Assembly (NCBI GenBank): GCA_016708765.1
Contig: JADJFD010000005.1
Coordinates: forward strand, 186,001-250,000
Length of the DNA: 64,000 nucleotides
Source: Chitinophagaceae bacterium
GTDB lineage: Bacteria; Bacteroidota; Bacteroidia; Chitinophagales; Chitinophagaceae
Direction of reading: 5' to 3'
Of the stretch, positions 17,191 to 27,060 are shown piece after piece. The position numbers and the translations under genes are program-made. Numbering within the stretch: the stretch's first letter is position 1; the number at the start of each line of letters is the position of its first letter. Under the pieces are notes generated by a model. The model made no database searches and was not told where the DNA came from. It saw nothing but the letters and a program-made list of their open reading frames with translations.

Positions 17191-18410
17191 AAAGAAAAAT
17201 GTTCTAATTCTCTCTCTGCTATTATTTGTGCAAGAGTAGCGCCTACAATAGCCGGGGCTAACCCTGCTCTGCTTCTTGTTCTGTTTAAGTCTGCATCTAC
17301 AGTAGCACCTACAGCAGTTCCCATTCTGTTGTTGCATTCTGCACGGGTAAGATAAGCCTCTGCAAGGCGCATTACTTTTACATTCTTATAAACATCCCTC
17401 CATTTTCCGCAACGCCATTCACCATATTCAAAAAAGAATAAATTGCTACGGCTATCTGTCGGGCTGTATTTATTATAATGTACACCTGTTACCTCTATAT
17501 CACCATCTCTTGCACCATAAGTATCGGTACTAAAGAAAGTAAAGCAACTATTAGTACCTGCCTGATCAGTAACCTGCATAGCAAATAAATCTTCAGATGA
17601 GTTGACATCATTATTAAATGCATCTTCATAATTACTTTCCAAAGAAAAGCCATTTGCAGTTGCTACAGTAATACACCTGTTGGCTGCATCTCTGGCTTCG
17701 GCAAATTTATCCTGTTGCAAATAAACCCTTGCTAATGCTAACGAAGCTGAAGGTTTGTTAGCATAAAATCCATTTGTTGCAGGTAGATTAGTTTCTGCAT
17801 CTGTAAAATCCAGTATTATTTGCTTGTACACATCATCCACACTGGCTCTTGGTAAATTATAAGAAGGATCTTGTGGAGCAGTTGGGCCAGGAGTAGTAAT
17901 TAGTGGAACCCCTTTTAAAGTGGTAGCACTCCCTGCAAAAAATGGTTTTTCACCAAAGTATTTAATTAATTCAAAATAGGCCATTGCCCGTTGAAATTTT
18001 GCTTCAGCGATAACTTTTGCTTTATCTACCGCCACCACTATACCAGCATTTGCGATGATATTATTTGCATTAAAAATTACCCTATAGGCTTGCGAATAGA
18101 TATCTCTTACATAGACATTATTAAGCAAAATGCTTTTACTCCATATCTGCCTAGGTTCCGGATAAGTACCTACCCAGTTCAGTTCGCCATCGCTTGCCAT
18201 TAATTCGCTCATCCATAAAGCATCGCCTCCGAATAACGATCCACTACCCATAGATGCATAGTTAGCAACTAAAACATTTTTTACTTTGTCGCTTGTTGAA
18301 AAAGCATCTTCAACGCTTATAGTCTGCGGATTTTTTAAGTCAAGTTTTTTATCACAACCAGCCGCACCTGTAATTGCAACCAGTAAAATGTATATTGAAA
18401 TTTTTTTCAT
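17136..18410 (-). pseudogene. RagB/SusD family outer-membrane lipoprotein, C-terminus missing
   Basis: SusD-like proteins are surface lipoproteins that cap a SusC channel and capture glycans or peptides. The lipoprotein signal (IYILLVAITGAAGC) and SusD core are intact (EAKFQRAMAYFELIKYFGEKP, SLALARVYLQQDKFAEARD, VMRLAEAYLTRAECNNRMG, LNRTRSRAGL). The protein should go on after IIAERELE with an LAFEGxRxxDLxRW segment and 50-100 more residues. Instead, homology stops at about 17205 and the frame reads into the 3' end of rng antisense, ending after an unrelated 21-residue tail. So the 3' end has been deleted, or the assembly has joined two distant pieces here. It follows susC by 29 bases. Confidence 0.85.
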
Positions 18411-18439
18411 AACTCAATTATTTTATTATTGTCAATTAT

Positions 18440-21400
18440 TTAAAGGCCAATTGTTAATCCAACTACAATGCTTTTTATCTGAGGCGCCGCATAAAAATCA
18501 CTTCCCTGATTTACGTTTCCGGAACGGTAATCCGTATTTACTTCAGGATCCCAACCTGGATATTTGGTAAAAGTGTGCAGATTTACACCGCTTACATAAA
18601 ACCTTGCATATGAAATTTTTAATTTATTGGCTACGCTAGTTGGTAGATTGTATGCCAATGTTAAGTTCTTTAACCTCACATAACTGGCGTCGTAAACATA
18701 TCTGGTACTCATTTGAGGACTGTCAAAATCTCCCCAACGATTAAGCCTAGCTTGCGGTACATCTGTAATATCACCTGGGTTTTGCCAACGTTTTAACTGA
18801 TCTCTTGTTTGATTATCAAACCAATCGCCACTAGCACTCATAAAGCCACCGCCACCATCTTGTACTTGGTTGCCAAAAACACCTTGAAACAATACACTTA
18901 ACTCTAATCCTTTATAAGAAACTGTATTATTAATACCTCCTATCCAATCAGGATTTGGGTCTCCGATAATAAACTTACCAGCATCATCATATACATTGGT
19001 TGTTGTCTTATTGTCCGGATTATAATAAATAGGATCTCCATTAGTAGGATCTACACCAGCATATTTAACCCCGTAAAAAACACCTAGTGGCTGGCCGATA
19101 ATAACTGCATTAGCATAACGGGAGTCGTTTGAAAGTATTTCTTTTTGTTCGCCATCTAATTTGAGAACTCTGTTTTTATTTCTCGCAATGTTAATATTGG
19201 TTGTCCATTTTAAATTCTTACCTGCTATATTAATTGTATTTAAACTTAATTCTATTCCTTTATTTTCCATTTCGCCTATGTTACCCAGTACGGAGGTAGT
19301 GCCAGATGGAGATGGAGTAGGAACTGCCAATAACATGTCTGTAGTTTTCTTATTATACCAACTAAATTCTGCAGAAATGCGGTTTTTGAATAGGCCAAAT
19401 TCTAGGCCTATATCAGTTGTAGCTACTTTTTCCCAACGTAAATCATCATTTCCAAAATTACTAATACCAAGACCGCCAGGTGATGTACCATATTTTACAC
19501 TGCCATATTGTGCATTTGCAGAATAAAAACCAATACCTGTATTGTTACCCACTATACCATAACTACCGCGGATTTTCAAGAAGCTAAGCCAGTTAACACT
19601 TTTCATAAAATTTTCTTCGCTTACAATCCATCCGGCAGATACACTCGGGAAAGTACCATACTTATAATTTGAGCCAAATCTTGAATCAGCATCTATTCTT
19701 GCCGTGATTGCCAAAAGATATTTACTATTGTAACTGTAATTTGCTCTGGCAAAATACGATAACAAGTTATTTTTCTCTTGTGTAGTAGTACCACCGCTAA
19801 TTGTTCCGGCGCCTGCTAAAGTTTGAATTGTTTCATCGGCAAAGTTTTGCCCTTCTACATAAGAATATTCATCGTATCTGTTTTCAAAACTCATACCGGC
19901 AGTAACATCTAATTTATGTACATCGTTAAAGCTAGTAGCATAGTTCAGAAAATTGTTAGTAGTCCATCTTGTATTTCTAAACCATTGCGCCCAGGCAAAA
20001 CCACCAATACCTGCACCTCCATCTGTCTTGCTACCCCAGAAACGTTCATCACTTTGGTTTACCATATCCAGACCTAATTCATTTCTAAGCGTAAGTCCCT
20101 TTGCAATTTTAGATTCGGTAAAAATTAATCCCTGATTACGATAACCATTTGCATGGTTTTGTGCATACTCTACATCTAACAAACCATTATAGTAAGTAGT
20201 AGTAGGTGTATTATACAATTCGCCAGCTAAATCCCTAATTGGTGTAATAGGTGCTAAAGCCACCAATTGCATTGGCGTATTAAAAGCATTATCATCTGAC
20301 ACTCGTTGCCTTTCTGTTTTACCAAGGCTCATGTTTACACCCATTTTTAACCAATTATTCAATTGGTTGTCCATATTAAAACGTAAGCTCATTCGCTTAA
20401 ATTTATTGGCAATCAAAATACCATCTTGCTTATTAATACTTCCGCTTACATAGAATTTATTTTTTTCGTTTCCACCTTGCGCACTCAACTCTATTAAACC
20501 AGTACCTGCATCTTCATTAAATGCTTGATCTTGCCAATTGGTATTAGTTTCTAATTTAGTCCAATCACTGTAACCACTGTAACGGGTAAAACGACCTTTT
20601 ACAAAGTTTACAATGTTTGTTACTGCTGCTGCTTCATTAGCAAAGCCACGGGTATTGCCAACCCGGTTGTAATGATACTTACCAGAATTGGTTGCCGCTT
20701 CAAGATAATAGTCAATATATTCCTGCGCATTTAAAAACTCTCTTTTATTTGTAGGATTTTGTTGGCCATATTGTGTGTTCAGTGTAAACTTTGTTTTACC
20801 AGCTTTTCCTCTCTTGGTAGTTATAATCACCACACCATTTGCAGCCCGGCTACCATAAATCGCAGATGCCGCTGCATCTTTTAAAATGTCAAACGATTCT
20901 ACATCATTAAAATTAATATCAGAAGTAGCACTTCCATACACACCACCCACAATGGGCACTCCATCTACTACATAAAGCGGTTCGTTACTGCCATTTAATG
21001 AACTGGCTCCCCGTACTCTTATTTTTATACCTTCTCCAATTTTTCCATTCTGAGCTTCTACAAAAACACCTGCAGCCCTACCTTGTAAAGTTTGTGATAA
21101 ATCTGCAACGGGCATATTTTGCACTTCGGAGCCTTTAACTCTTGCTATAACACTGGTTACATCTCTTTTTACCTGTGTACCATAACCCGTTACAATTACC
21201 TCATCAAGATTTTGTGTTTCGCTTACTTTTAAAGCTACCTGAATGGGCGAACCCGTTATTGTAACTTCAAATGGATTGAAACCAATTGCAGAAATTATTA
21301 ATGCCTTAGTGTTGTCAGGAACTGATAAAGAAAATCCTCCATCGCTACCTGAAATGGCACCTATTTTAGACCCTTTTACCTGAATGGATGCGCCAATTAA

Positions 21401-21514
21401 AGGTGACCCATCCCTTAGATCTGTTACTTTTCCTGTAACGGTTTTGTTTTGGGCTAAAGCGAATTGGGCATAAGAAAATAATGCCAGTAGCAGTAGCAGT
21501 TTTAGTTTACTCAT
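18440..21514 (-). CDS. SusC/RagA family TonB-linked outer membrane protein
   Basis: 1024 residues. SusC proteins import oligomers across the outer membrane using TonB energy. A signal peptide (LLLLALFSYAQFALAQ) is followed by a CarboxypepD_reg-like domain (GKVTDLRDGSPLIGASIQV), the SusC signature LDEVIVTGYGTQVKRDVTS, a plug domain (NEPLYVVDGVPIVGG, DAAASAIYGSRAANGVVIIT) and a 22-strand barrel ending IKSIVVGLTIGL. It is paired with the truncated SusD gene downstream. The substrate cannot be told: no glycosidase lies beside it in the window. Confidence 0.95.
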   Translation of the reverse strand: MSKLKLLLLLALFSYAQFALAQNKTVTGKVTDLRDGSPLIGASIQVKGSKIGAISGSDGGFSLSVPDNTKALIISAIGFNPFEVTITGSPIQVALKVSETQNLDEVIVTGYGTQVKRDVTSVIARVKGSEVQNMPVADLSQTLQGRAAGVFVEAQNGKIGEGIKIRVRGASSLNGSNEPLYVVDGVPIVGGVYGSATSDINFNDVESFDILKDAAASAIYGSRAANGVVIITTKRGKAGKTKFTLNTQYGQQNPTNKREFLNAQEYIDYYLEAATNSGKYHYNRVGNTRGFANEAAAVTNIVNFVKGRFTRYSGYSDWTKLETNTNWQDQAFNEDAGTGLIELSAQGGNEKNKFYVSGSINKQDGILIANKFKRMSLRFNMDNQLNNWLKMGVNMSLGKTERQRVSDDNAFNTPMQLVALAPITPIRDLAGELYNTPTTTYYNGLLDVEYAQNHANGYRNQGLIFTESKIAKGLTLRNELGLDMVNQSDERFWGSKTDGGAGIGGFAWAQWFRNTRWTTNNFLNYATSFNDVHKLDVTAGMSFENRYDEYSYVEGQNFADETIQTLAGAGTISGGTTTQEKNNLLSYFARANYSYNSKYLLAITARIDADSRFGSNYKYGTFPSVSAGWIVSEENFMKSVNWLSFLKIRGSYGIVGNNTGIGFYSANAQYGSVKYGTSPGGLGISNFGNDDLRWEKVATTDIGLEFGLFKNRISAEFSWYNKKTTDMLLAVPTPSPSGTTSVLGNIGEMENKGIELSLNTINIAGKNLKWTTNINIARNKNRVLKLDGEQKEILSNDSRYANAVIIGQPLGVFYGVKYAGVDPTNGDPIYYNPDNKTTTNVYDDAGKFIIGDPNPDWIGGINNTVSYKGLELSVLFQGVFGNQVQDGGGGFMSASGDWFDNQTRDQLKRWQNPGDITDVPQARLNRWGDFDSPQMSTRYVYDASYVRLKNLTLAYNLPTSVANKLKISYARFYVSGVNLHTFTKYPGWDPEVNTDYRSGNVNQGSDFYAAPQIKSIVVGLTIGL

Positions 21515-21572
21515 GATTGTTTTTTTGAAAAATTAAGAAAGTGTTAAATTTCTGTAATAAAGATAAAAAAAA

Positions 21573-21593
21573 CATGCTGCATGCTGCATGCTT
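21573..21593. repeat. Triplicate CATGCTG heptamer upstream of susC
   Basis: CATGCTG, CATGCTG and CATGCTT follow each other without gaps, each overlapping a GCATGC palindrome. They lie 59-79 bases before the susC start. They may be operator sites for the susCD operon or a simple slip-strand repeat. Confidence 0.4.
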
Positions 21594-21619
21594 ATTAAAA
21601 TATAGGGAGGAATCTATCG

Positions 21620-22321
21620 CTAATTTCTATCGCGGCTTCCCAAATAGATCATAACATATTGAATAAGAGTAACTACCGCAGCCAGAGCAGCCACAACATA
21701 AGTAGTAGCAGCCCATTTTAAGGCATCTTTCGCCTTTGGATATTCCTGGGGACTGGTAATATTTGTTCTTTCCAACCAAGCTAATGCTCTTTTGCTGGCA
21801 TCAAACTCAACAGGCAAGGTAATCAGGGTGAAAAGCACCGTTACACTCATAATAATAATACCTATCAGAAGTACCGTTGGGCTTTTGGTAGTCGCCAGCA
21901 CAATCATTCCAGCCAGAAGTATCCAGTTTACCAACATTGAGCTAAATTGAACCGCCGGCACCATCTTACTCCGCATCACCAACGGACCGTAAGAAGTAGC
22001 ATGTTGTACAGCATGGCCACACTCATGGGCAGCCACCGCTGCTGCCGAAATACTCCGTCCATTGTACACATCCGGACTCAAGTTTACCGTTTTATCCTTA
22101 GGGTTATAGTGGTCTGAAAGAAAGCCATTTACAGAGGTCACTTTTACATCATAAATACCATTTTCTTGGAGCATTTTTTCGGCTATTTCTCGACCACTTA
22201 ATCCGTTCGAAAGAGGTATTTTACTGTACTTGGTGAACTTACTTTTGAGTATCGCCGAAACGATAAAACTGATGCCCAAAAACAGCAAGGAAACGATAAA
22301 TATTTCATTTGACATTATCAT
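21620..22321 (-). CDS. Membrane zinc metallopeptidase, YugP family
   Basis: 233 residues. The HExxH-type site is AAAVAAHECGHAVQHA near residue 100. A first helix (IFIVSLLFLGISFIVSAI), a conserved LSGREIAEKMLQENGI segment and DHYNPKDKTVNLSPDVYNGRS identify the YugP-like family (Zn_peptidase_2). Three more helices follow the active site. It is expected to be an integral membrane protease; substrates are unknown in this family. The GRS just before the active site and VEFDASKRALAWL later are typical. Confidence 0.88.
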   Translation of the reverse strand: MIMSNEIFIVSLLFLGISFIVSAILKSKFTKYSKIPLSNGLSGREIAEKMLQENGIYDVKVTSVNGFLSDHYNPKDKTVNLSPDVYNGRSISAAAVAAHECGHAVQHATSYGPLVMRSKMVPAVQFSSMLVNWILLAGMIVLATTKSPTVLLIGIIIMSVTVLFTLITLPVEFDASKRALAWLERTNITSPQEYPKAKDALKWAATTYVVAALAAVVTLIQYVMIYLGSRDRN

Positions 22322-22601
22322 AGTTATTCATTTATTTGAAGCAGATTATTGCAAATTTGCGACCATTTCGAATACCGGAAATTTTTCAGCCGATTTGTCA
22401 CCTCAAGTTAAATAAAAAAAATAATACAGGCTCGATTAGAACAAATTTATGTAAAATATAATTATTCATAAACAACTGATTATCTTTTATTTATAGCACT
22501 ATTTGGAGGCAAAAAAAGTATCACTTTTCATTGGCTGCCACATGTGTAAGTTATGCACAGTCTTTAAATTTTATTTTGAAATCTGCCGCATATTTGTAAC
22601 T

Positions 22602-22661
22602 TAGCAACAGAATTTAATGGGTTAGTAAGTAAGAGGGCCAATCGAAAGATTGGTCCTTTTT
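22602..22661 (+). ncRNA. Candidate small RNA A ending in a GAAA-loop terminator
   Basis: CATATTTG at 22589-22596 is one base from a TAnnTTTG promoter box; the -33 part is weak. A 9-base-pair stem (GGGCCAATC, 22635-22643, with GATTGGTCC, 22648-22656) closed by a GAAA loop is followed by five T, a classical terminator. Between them lies ATGGGTTAGTAAGTA (22617-22631), the exact complement of 52137-52151 in candidate RNA B. No open reading frame fits (ATG GGT TAG stops at once). Alternatively this is just a terminator or attenuator in the radA leader. Confidence 0.4.
22635..22661 (+). terminator. Rho-independent terminator upstream of radA
   Basis: Nine-base-pair stem with a GAAA tetraloop and a T-run (22657-22661). 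It is too far (about 300 bases) from the neighbouring metallopeptidase, which points away, so it must end a short transcript that begins in this intergenic stretch. Confidence 0.65.
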
Positions 22662-22808
22662 ACGTTTAGAAAATAAAGAATAAATTATCATTAAAAACTC
22701 TCTTCATTTTTATCTTTTATGATAAAAAATCTATCCCTCTTCTACTATTTTTTTTAATACATGTTCAAACATTTATTAAATCAAAATTCAAACAATTAAT
22801 TTTATCGC

Positions 22809-24197
22809 ATGAGCAAAATAAAGACATCATTTTTTTGTCAGCAATGCGGTTATGAAAGTGTGAAATGGGCTGGTCAATGTCCGTCATGCAGTCAGTGGAA
22901 TTCTTTCGTTGAAGAACAATCACAAAAAGATAATTCTAAAAATAATAACACCTGGAAAGATTATAACGAAGAAAAAAGAATCACCAAAACAATTGCATTA
23001 AGCAAAATAAAAAGCAGTGAAGAAAAAAGAATGCCCACTGCCGATCCTGAATTGAACCGTGTGTTAGGTGGCGGCATTGTTCCTGGTAGCTTAGTCTTAG
23101 TTGCCGGAGAACCTGGTATTGGTAAGTCTACTTTATTTTTACAAAATGGATTATGGTTAAAAGATATCATTGTTCTTTATGTAAGTGGTGAAGAAAGTGA
23201 GCAACAAATAAAAATGAGGGCGGAGCGAATGAAACAAGGCCCGTCTTCAGGAATAGGCGATAACTTTTATTTGCTAACAGAAACATCTACACAAACAATT
23301 TTTCAAGAAATAAAAAAGCTAAAACCGCAGTTAGTAATTGTCGACTCCATTCAAACATTACAAACTCCTTTTATAGATTCTTCTCCCGGAAGTGTGTCTC
23401 AAATAAGAGAATGTGCTGCCGAGTTTCAACGCTTTGCGAAAGAAACAAACACTCCGGTTTTTCTTATAGGACATATTACAAAAGATGGAAGCATTGCAGG
23501 TCCAAAGATTCTGGAGCATATGGTGGATACCGTTTTACAATTTGAGGGTGATCGTCATTACGCCTATCGCATTCTCCGCACATTGAAGAATCGCTTTGGA
23601 AGCACTGCTGAATTAGGTATTTATGAGATGACAAGCGAAGGAATGAGAGGCGTACTTAATCCAAGCGAAATATTAATTACACAAAAGGAAGAACAACTTA
23701 GCGGAATAGCAATTGCTGCTACGATTGAAGGCCTGCGGCCATTATTAATTGAAGTACAGGCATTGGTTACACAATCTGTTTACGGCACTCCGCAACGAAC
23801 TGTAACTGGTTTTGATTTGCGCCGCTTACAATTATTATTGGCCGTATTAGAAAAAAGAGGTGGTTTTCATTTTGGTGTGAAAGATGTTTTCTTAAATATT
23901 GCCGGAGGTATAAAAGTAGAAGATCCTTCTATTGATCTTGCGGTTCTTTGTGCTTTACTTTCTTCCTATGAAGATGTACCTATTCCACAGCAAATATGTT
24001 TTGCAGGTGAAGTTGGCTTAAGTGGTGAGATAAGAGCTGTGAACCGAATTGATCAACGCATTGCAGAAGCAGAGAAACTTGGATTTGAGAAAATCATTGT
24101 TTCCAAATACAATCAGAAAGGATTAGCTAAACAGAAATTCAATATAGAAATTGTTACAATGGGACGGGTTGAAGAAGTTTACAAGCACTTATTTTAA
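22809..24197 (+). CDS. radA: DNA repair protein RadA
   Basis: 462 residues. RadA is a RecA-like helicase that helps branch migration in recombination. The N-terminal C4 zinc finger is CQQCGYESVKWAGQCPSC. Walker A is GEPGIGKSTLF, Walker B is LVIVDSIQTL, and the RadA-specific KNRFGSTAELG motif follows near residue 260. The C-terminal third is the Lon-like domain (VFLNIAGGIKVEDPSIDLAV). The next gene, comF, starts 6 bases after the stop, so the two are probably co-transcribed. Confidence 0.96.
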   Translation: MSKIKTSFFCQQCGYESVKWAGQCPSCSQWNSFVEEQSQKDNSKNNNTWKDYNEEKRITKTIALSKIKSSEEKRMPTADPELNRVLGGGIVPGSLVLVAGEPGIGKSTLFLQNGLWLKDIIVLYVSGEESEQQIKMRAERMKQGPSSGIGDNFYLLTETSTQTIFQEIKKLKPQLVIVDSIQTLQTPFIDSSPGSVSQIRECAAEFQRFAKETNTPVFLIGHITKDGSIAGPKILEHMVDTVLQFEGDRHYAYRILRTLKNRFGSTAELGIYEMTSEGMRGVLNPSEILITQKEEQLSGIAIAATIEGLRPLLIEVQALVTQSVYGTPQRTVTGFDLRRLQLLLAVLEKRGGFHFGVKDVFLNIAGGIKVEDPSIDLAVLCALLSSYEDVPIPQQICFAGEVGLSGEIRAVNRIDQRIAEAEKLGFEKIIVSKYNQKGLAKQKFNIEIVTMGRVEEVYKHLF

Positions 24198-24203
24198 ACT
24201 TTT

Positions 24204-24902
24204 ATGATTTCATTAAAAGAAATAAAGGAATCTGTACTTCATTTATTCTTTCCGCATGTATGCACAGGCTGCGGCAATGATATTCTTGATAAGGAAAGTG
24301 TTTTGTGTATGCGTTGTATAGACGCAATGCCGGAAACTAATTTCGAACTATATGCTGACAACCCGGTTGAAAAAATGTATCGGGGAAGATTACGACTAAC
24401 AAGTGGGACAGCACAGTTCTATTTTACCAAAGAATCGTTGATGCAGCATTTAATGCACCAATTCAAATACAAGAATAACAGAGACCTTGGCCTGCAGCTC
24501 GGCAAAATAATGGGTGAACAAATTATAAAATCTGACCGTATCAAGGTAGACGCCTTGATACCATTGCCACTGTTTCCTGCTAAAGAAAAAAGAAGAGGAT
24601 ATAATCAGGCCACTTTATTATGTAAAGGCATGGCTGAAGCAATGAATATTCCTGTAATTGACAATGCTATCATTCGTCCGCAGCATACAGAAACACAAAC
24701 CAGTAAAGGAAGAATAGAACGTTGGAAAAATATGGAAGGCAAGTTTGTACTGAACAATCCCGATGCAATAAAGAATCAACATTTGCTGCTGGTTGATGAT
24801 ATTGTAACAACCGGAGCTACATTAGAAGCTTGCGGTAATGAATTATTAAAAGGAGAAAATGTAAAACTCAGTTTAGCTACGCTTTGTATTGCTTCCCGAT
24901 AA
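24204..24902 (+). CDS. comF: ComF family phosphoribosyltransferase-like protein
   Basis: 232 residues. ComF proteins take part in DNA uptake in transformable bacteria; in others the role is unclear. An N-terminal zinc finger (CTGCGNDILDKESVLCMRC) precedes a phosphoribosyltransferase fold with LIPLPLFPAKEKRRGYNQA and the PRPP motif LLLVDDIVTTGATLEAC. Length is normal. It lies directly downstream of radA on the same strand, and the two may together serve DNA uptake and recombination. Confidence 0.9.
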   Translation: MISLKEIKESVLHLFFPHVCTGCGNDILDKESVLCMRCIDAMPETNFELYADNPVEKMYRGRLRLTSGTAQFYFTKESLMQHLMHQFKYKNNRDLGLQLGKIMGEQIIKSDRIKVDALIPLPLFPAKEKRRGYNQATLLCKGMAEAMNIPVIDNAIIRPQHTETQTSKGRIERWKNMEGKFVLNNPDAIKNQHLLLVDDIVTTGATLEACGNELLKGENVKLSLATLCIASR

Positions 24903-24907
24903 AATTT

Positions 24908-24930
24908 CCCACAAAGAAACAAAGAACACA
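24908..24930. repeat. Half copy of the CACAAAG repeat
   Basis: CCCACAAAGAAAC followed by AAAGAACACA lies just past the comF stop. It resembles the sequence beside the GxxExxY gene at the right edge. The second arm was not found nearby. Confidence 0.5.
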
Positions 24931-25009
24931 AAACTATTATATTGTATGTTTAAGAGGTTTCCGTAATATCATTATAAGTTATGCAATACTTACATTATTT
25001 TTGATACCA

Positions 25010-26395
25010 ATGAAAATCACCGGCCTTATTGCCATATCCTTATTACTGTTATTGAATTCCTGCCGGAAAGATTCCTTTATCACTTCCCCTGATGCAAGAG
25101 TTTCTATTTCTGCCGATACTTTAAAGTATGATACAGTATTTGTAACCACTGGTTCCACTTACCGCAGCTTCACTATTTTTAATGACAACGATCAGAAGCT
25201 TCGTATTTCTTCCTTGAATTTATTGGGCGGATCTACTTCTGTTTATAAAATGAATGTAGATGGTACTCCCGGGGATCAGTTCTCAAATATTGAAATAAAT
25301 GCAAATGACAGTCTCTATGTTTTTACGCAAGTAAATGTAAATCCCAACGCCGCAAACCTTCCTTTTATATTAAGAGACAGCATTGAAATAAATTATAATG
25401 GAAAAAGAAGGTTGGTGCAATTAGAAGCTTGGGGGCAGAATGCACATTTCTTCCGTGACAAAGTGATTGCTACAAATGAAACATGGAACAACGATCTGCC
25501 CTATGTAATTCTTGGTTCGCTGTTAGTCAATCCAAACCAAACACTCACTATTAATAAAGGCTGCCGCATTTATGTGCATGCAGATGCGCCTATTGTTGTG
25601 GATGGCTCTTTAGTTGTGAACGGATTAAAAGACACTATTGATCGAGTTTACTTTCAAGGTGACCGATTAGATGAGCCTTATAAAGATTTTCCTGCTAGCT
25701 GGCCGGGCCTATTTTTCAGAGGCACATCAAAAGACAATGTGTTGACGTATGCAAGCATCAAAAATGCATTTCAGGGAATTGGCATTTTTGATCCATCGCC
25801 AAATGCAAATCCAAAATTAATATTGAACGAATGTGTAATTGATAATGCTTACGATGCAGGAATCATTTCTATCAATTCAAGCATAAGGGCAAGAAATACA
25901 CAAGTAAGTAATTGCGGTAAAAATTTATTTTTTGTAAAAGGTGGCGATTACCAGTTTACACATTGCACTGTAGTTACAATTGGTAACAGGTATATAGATC
26001 ATAAAGATCCGGTACTAACATTAACCAATTTTGACAATACCAGCACAGCTAGTCTTACTGCTTTGTTCCGTAATTGTATTTTCTGGGGCGAAAATGGATT
26101 GGTAGATAATGAAGTTATTGTTAGTAAAAACGGTGCCGGTATTTTCAATGTAAATTTTGATTACAATCTCTGGAAAGTACAATCTACACCAGCAAATATT
26201 ACAAGCAATCAAATCATCAATAATCAAGTACCGATGTTTGATAGTACTGATGGTTCTAAAAACTATTATAGTTTCAGATTAAAAGCTGGCTCTCCTGCTA
26301 TTAATAAAGGAACAAATGCTGGTGTTTTAACAGACTTGGACGGCAAACCAAGACCTGTTGGCCTGCCTGATCTGGGTTGTTTTGAAAAACAATAA
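25010..26395 (+). CDS. Lipoprotein with right-handed beta-helix fold
   Basis: About 461 residues from the ATG at 25010, chosen because it is followed at once by a lipoprotein signal (KITGLIAISLLLLLNSC). An in-frame ATG at 24884 would overlap comF and has no signal function. An Ig-like part (YDTVFVTTGSTYRSFTIFN) is followed by the repeated short beta-coils of a parallel beta-helix (about residues 170-390), then an LKAGSPAINKGTNAG end with DLDGKPRPVGLPDLGCFE, typical of Bacteroidota surface beta-helix lipoproteins. A carbohydrate or adhesive role is possible but not shown. Confidence 0.82.
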   Translation: MKITGLIAISLLLLLNSCRKDSFITSPDARVSISADTLKYDTVFVTTGSTYRSFTIFNDNDQKLRISSLNLLGGSTSVYKMNVDGTPGDQFSNIEINANDSLYVFTQVNVNPNAANLPFILRDSIEINYNGKRRLVQLEAWGQNAHFFRDKVIATNETWNNDLPYVILGSLLVNPNQTLTINKGCRIYVHADAPIVVDGSLVVNGLKDTIDRVYFQGDRLDEPYKDFPASWPGLFFRGTSKDNVLTYASIKNAFQGIGIFDPSPNANPKLILNECVIDNAYDAGIISINSSIRARNTQVSNCGKNLFFVKGGDYQFTHCTVVTIGNRYIDHKDPVLTLTNFDNTSTASLTALFRNCIFWGENGLVDNEVIVSKNGAGIFNVNFDYNLWKVQSTPANITSNQIINNQVPMFDSTDGSKNYYSFRLKAGSPAINKGTNAGVLTDLDGKPRPVGLPDLGCFEKQ

Positions 26396-26462
26396 CATAC
26401 TCGCCAATCCCGCCGAACAATAAGTTCGTAGCTTTGTTAATCACTCTACTAAATAGAAAGAA

Positions 26463-26980
26463 ATGAAAACAATAATGATTTCCTTATTTATTGCGGCTAC
26501 ATTAACCGGTGGCTCCATTTATGATTTTAATGTGGATGGATTAGATGGTAGCAAAATTGATTTTTCTAAGTACAAAGGGCAGAAAATATTGATTGTTAAC
26601 ACTGCATCTAAATGCGGCTTAACCCCACAGTACGAAGGACTAGAAAGTTTATACAAACAATACAAAGGCAAACTGGTTATCATTGGTTTCCCTGCTAATA
26701 ATTTTAACGGACAAGAACCTGGCACTGCTACTCAAATTCAAGAGTTTTGCAAACAGAACTATGGAGTCACTTTCCCAATGGCTGATAAAGTTTCCGTAAA
26801 AGGTGATGATACTCATGAACTATATAAATACCTAAAAGAGCAAGCTGCTGCAAAGGTTTTATAGATCCAGTAACCTGGAATTTTGGAAAATTCCTGATTA
26901 ATGAGAAAGGAGAATTGATTGCAACATTCAGCCCGAGAACACTGCCTATGAGTGAAGAAATAATGAAGTATTTGAATTAA
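26463..26980 (+). pseudogene. Glutathione peroxidase family protein, one-base frameshift
   Basis: The first frame (26463-26864) gives the thioredoxin-fold core: NTASKCGLTPQY with the peroxidatic Cys, GFPANNFNGQEPG with the catalytic Gln/Asn and QEFCKQNYGVTFPM. It then meets a stop at AAAKVL. The remaining conserved part (IDPVTWNFGKFLINEKGELI, containing the catalytic Trp, to MKYLN) is in another frame ending at 26980. The total is one base short of a multiple of three; adding one A in the GCAAAGG tract restores the frame through KGFIDPVTW. A short N-terminal hydrophobic segment suggests export. A second, intact copy is at 62882-63559. Confidence 0.88.
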
Positions 26981-27060
26981 AATTATCTTAAAGAATAAAT
27001 GTAAAAACGATGCTGCTATCAGCATCGTTTTTTTTGAGCAGATAGTTTACTTTCGCTTCA

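Larger units (their letters stand above)
22322..22808. other. Noncoding stretch upstream of radA
   Basis: 487 bases with no credible gene. It holds a TTATGCACA sequence (22551-22559) that fits the loose DnaA-box consensus, a candidate small RNA (22602-22661) with its terminator hairpin, and about 145 AT-rich bases before radA. I see no convincing promoter for radA itself; transcription may start in the AT-rich part. Confidence 0.5.

Noticed and set aside
24884..25009. Longer start of the beta-helix lipoprotein gene
   Set aside because: It overlaps the comF stop and would bury the lipoprotein signal behind 42 residues.
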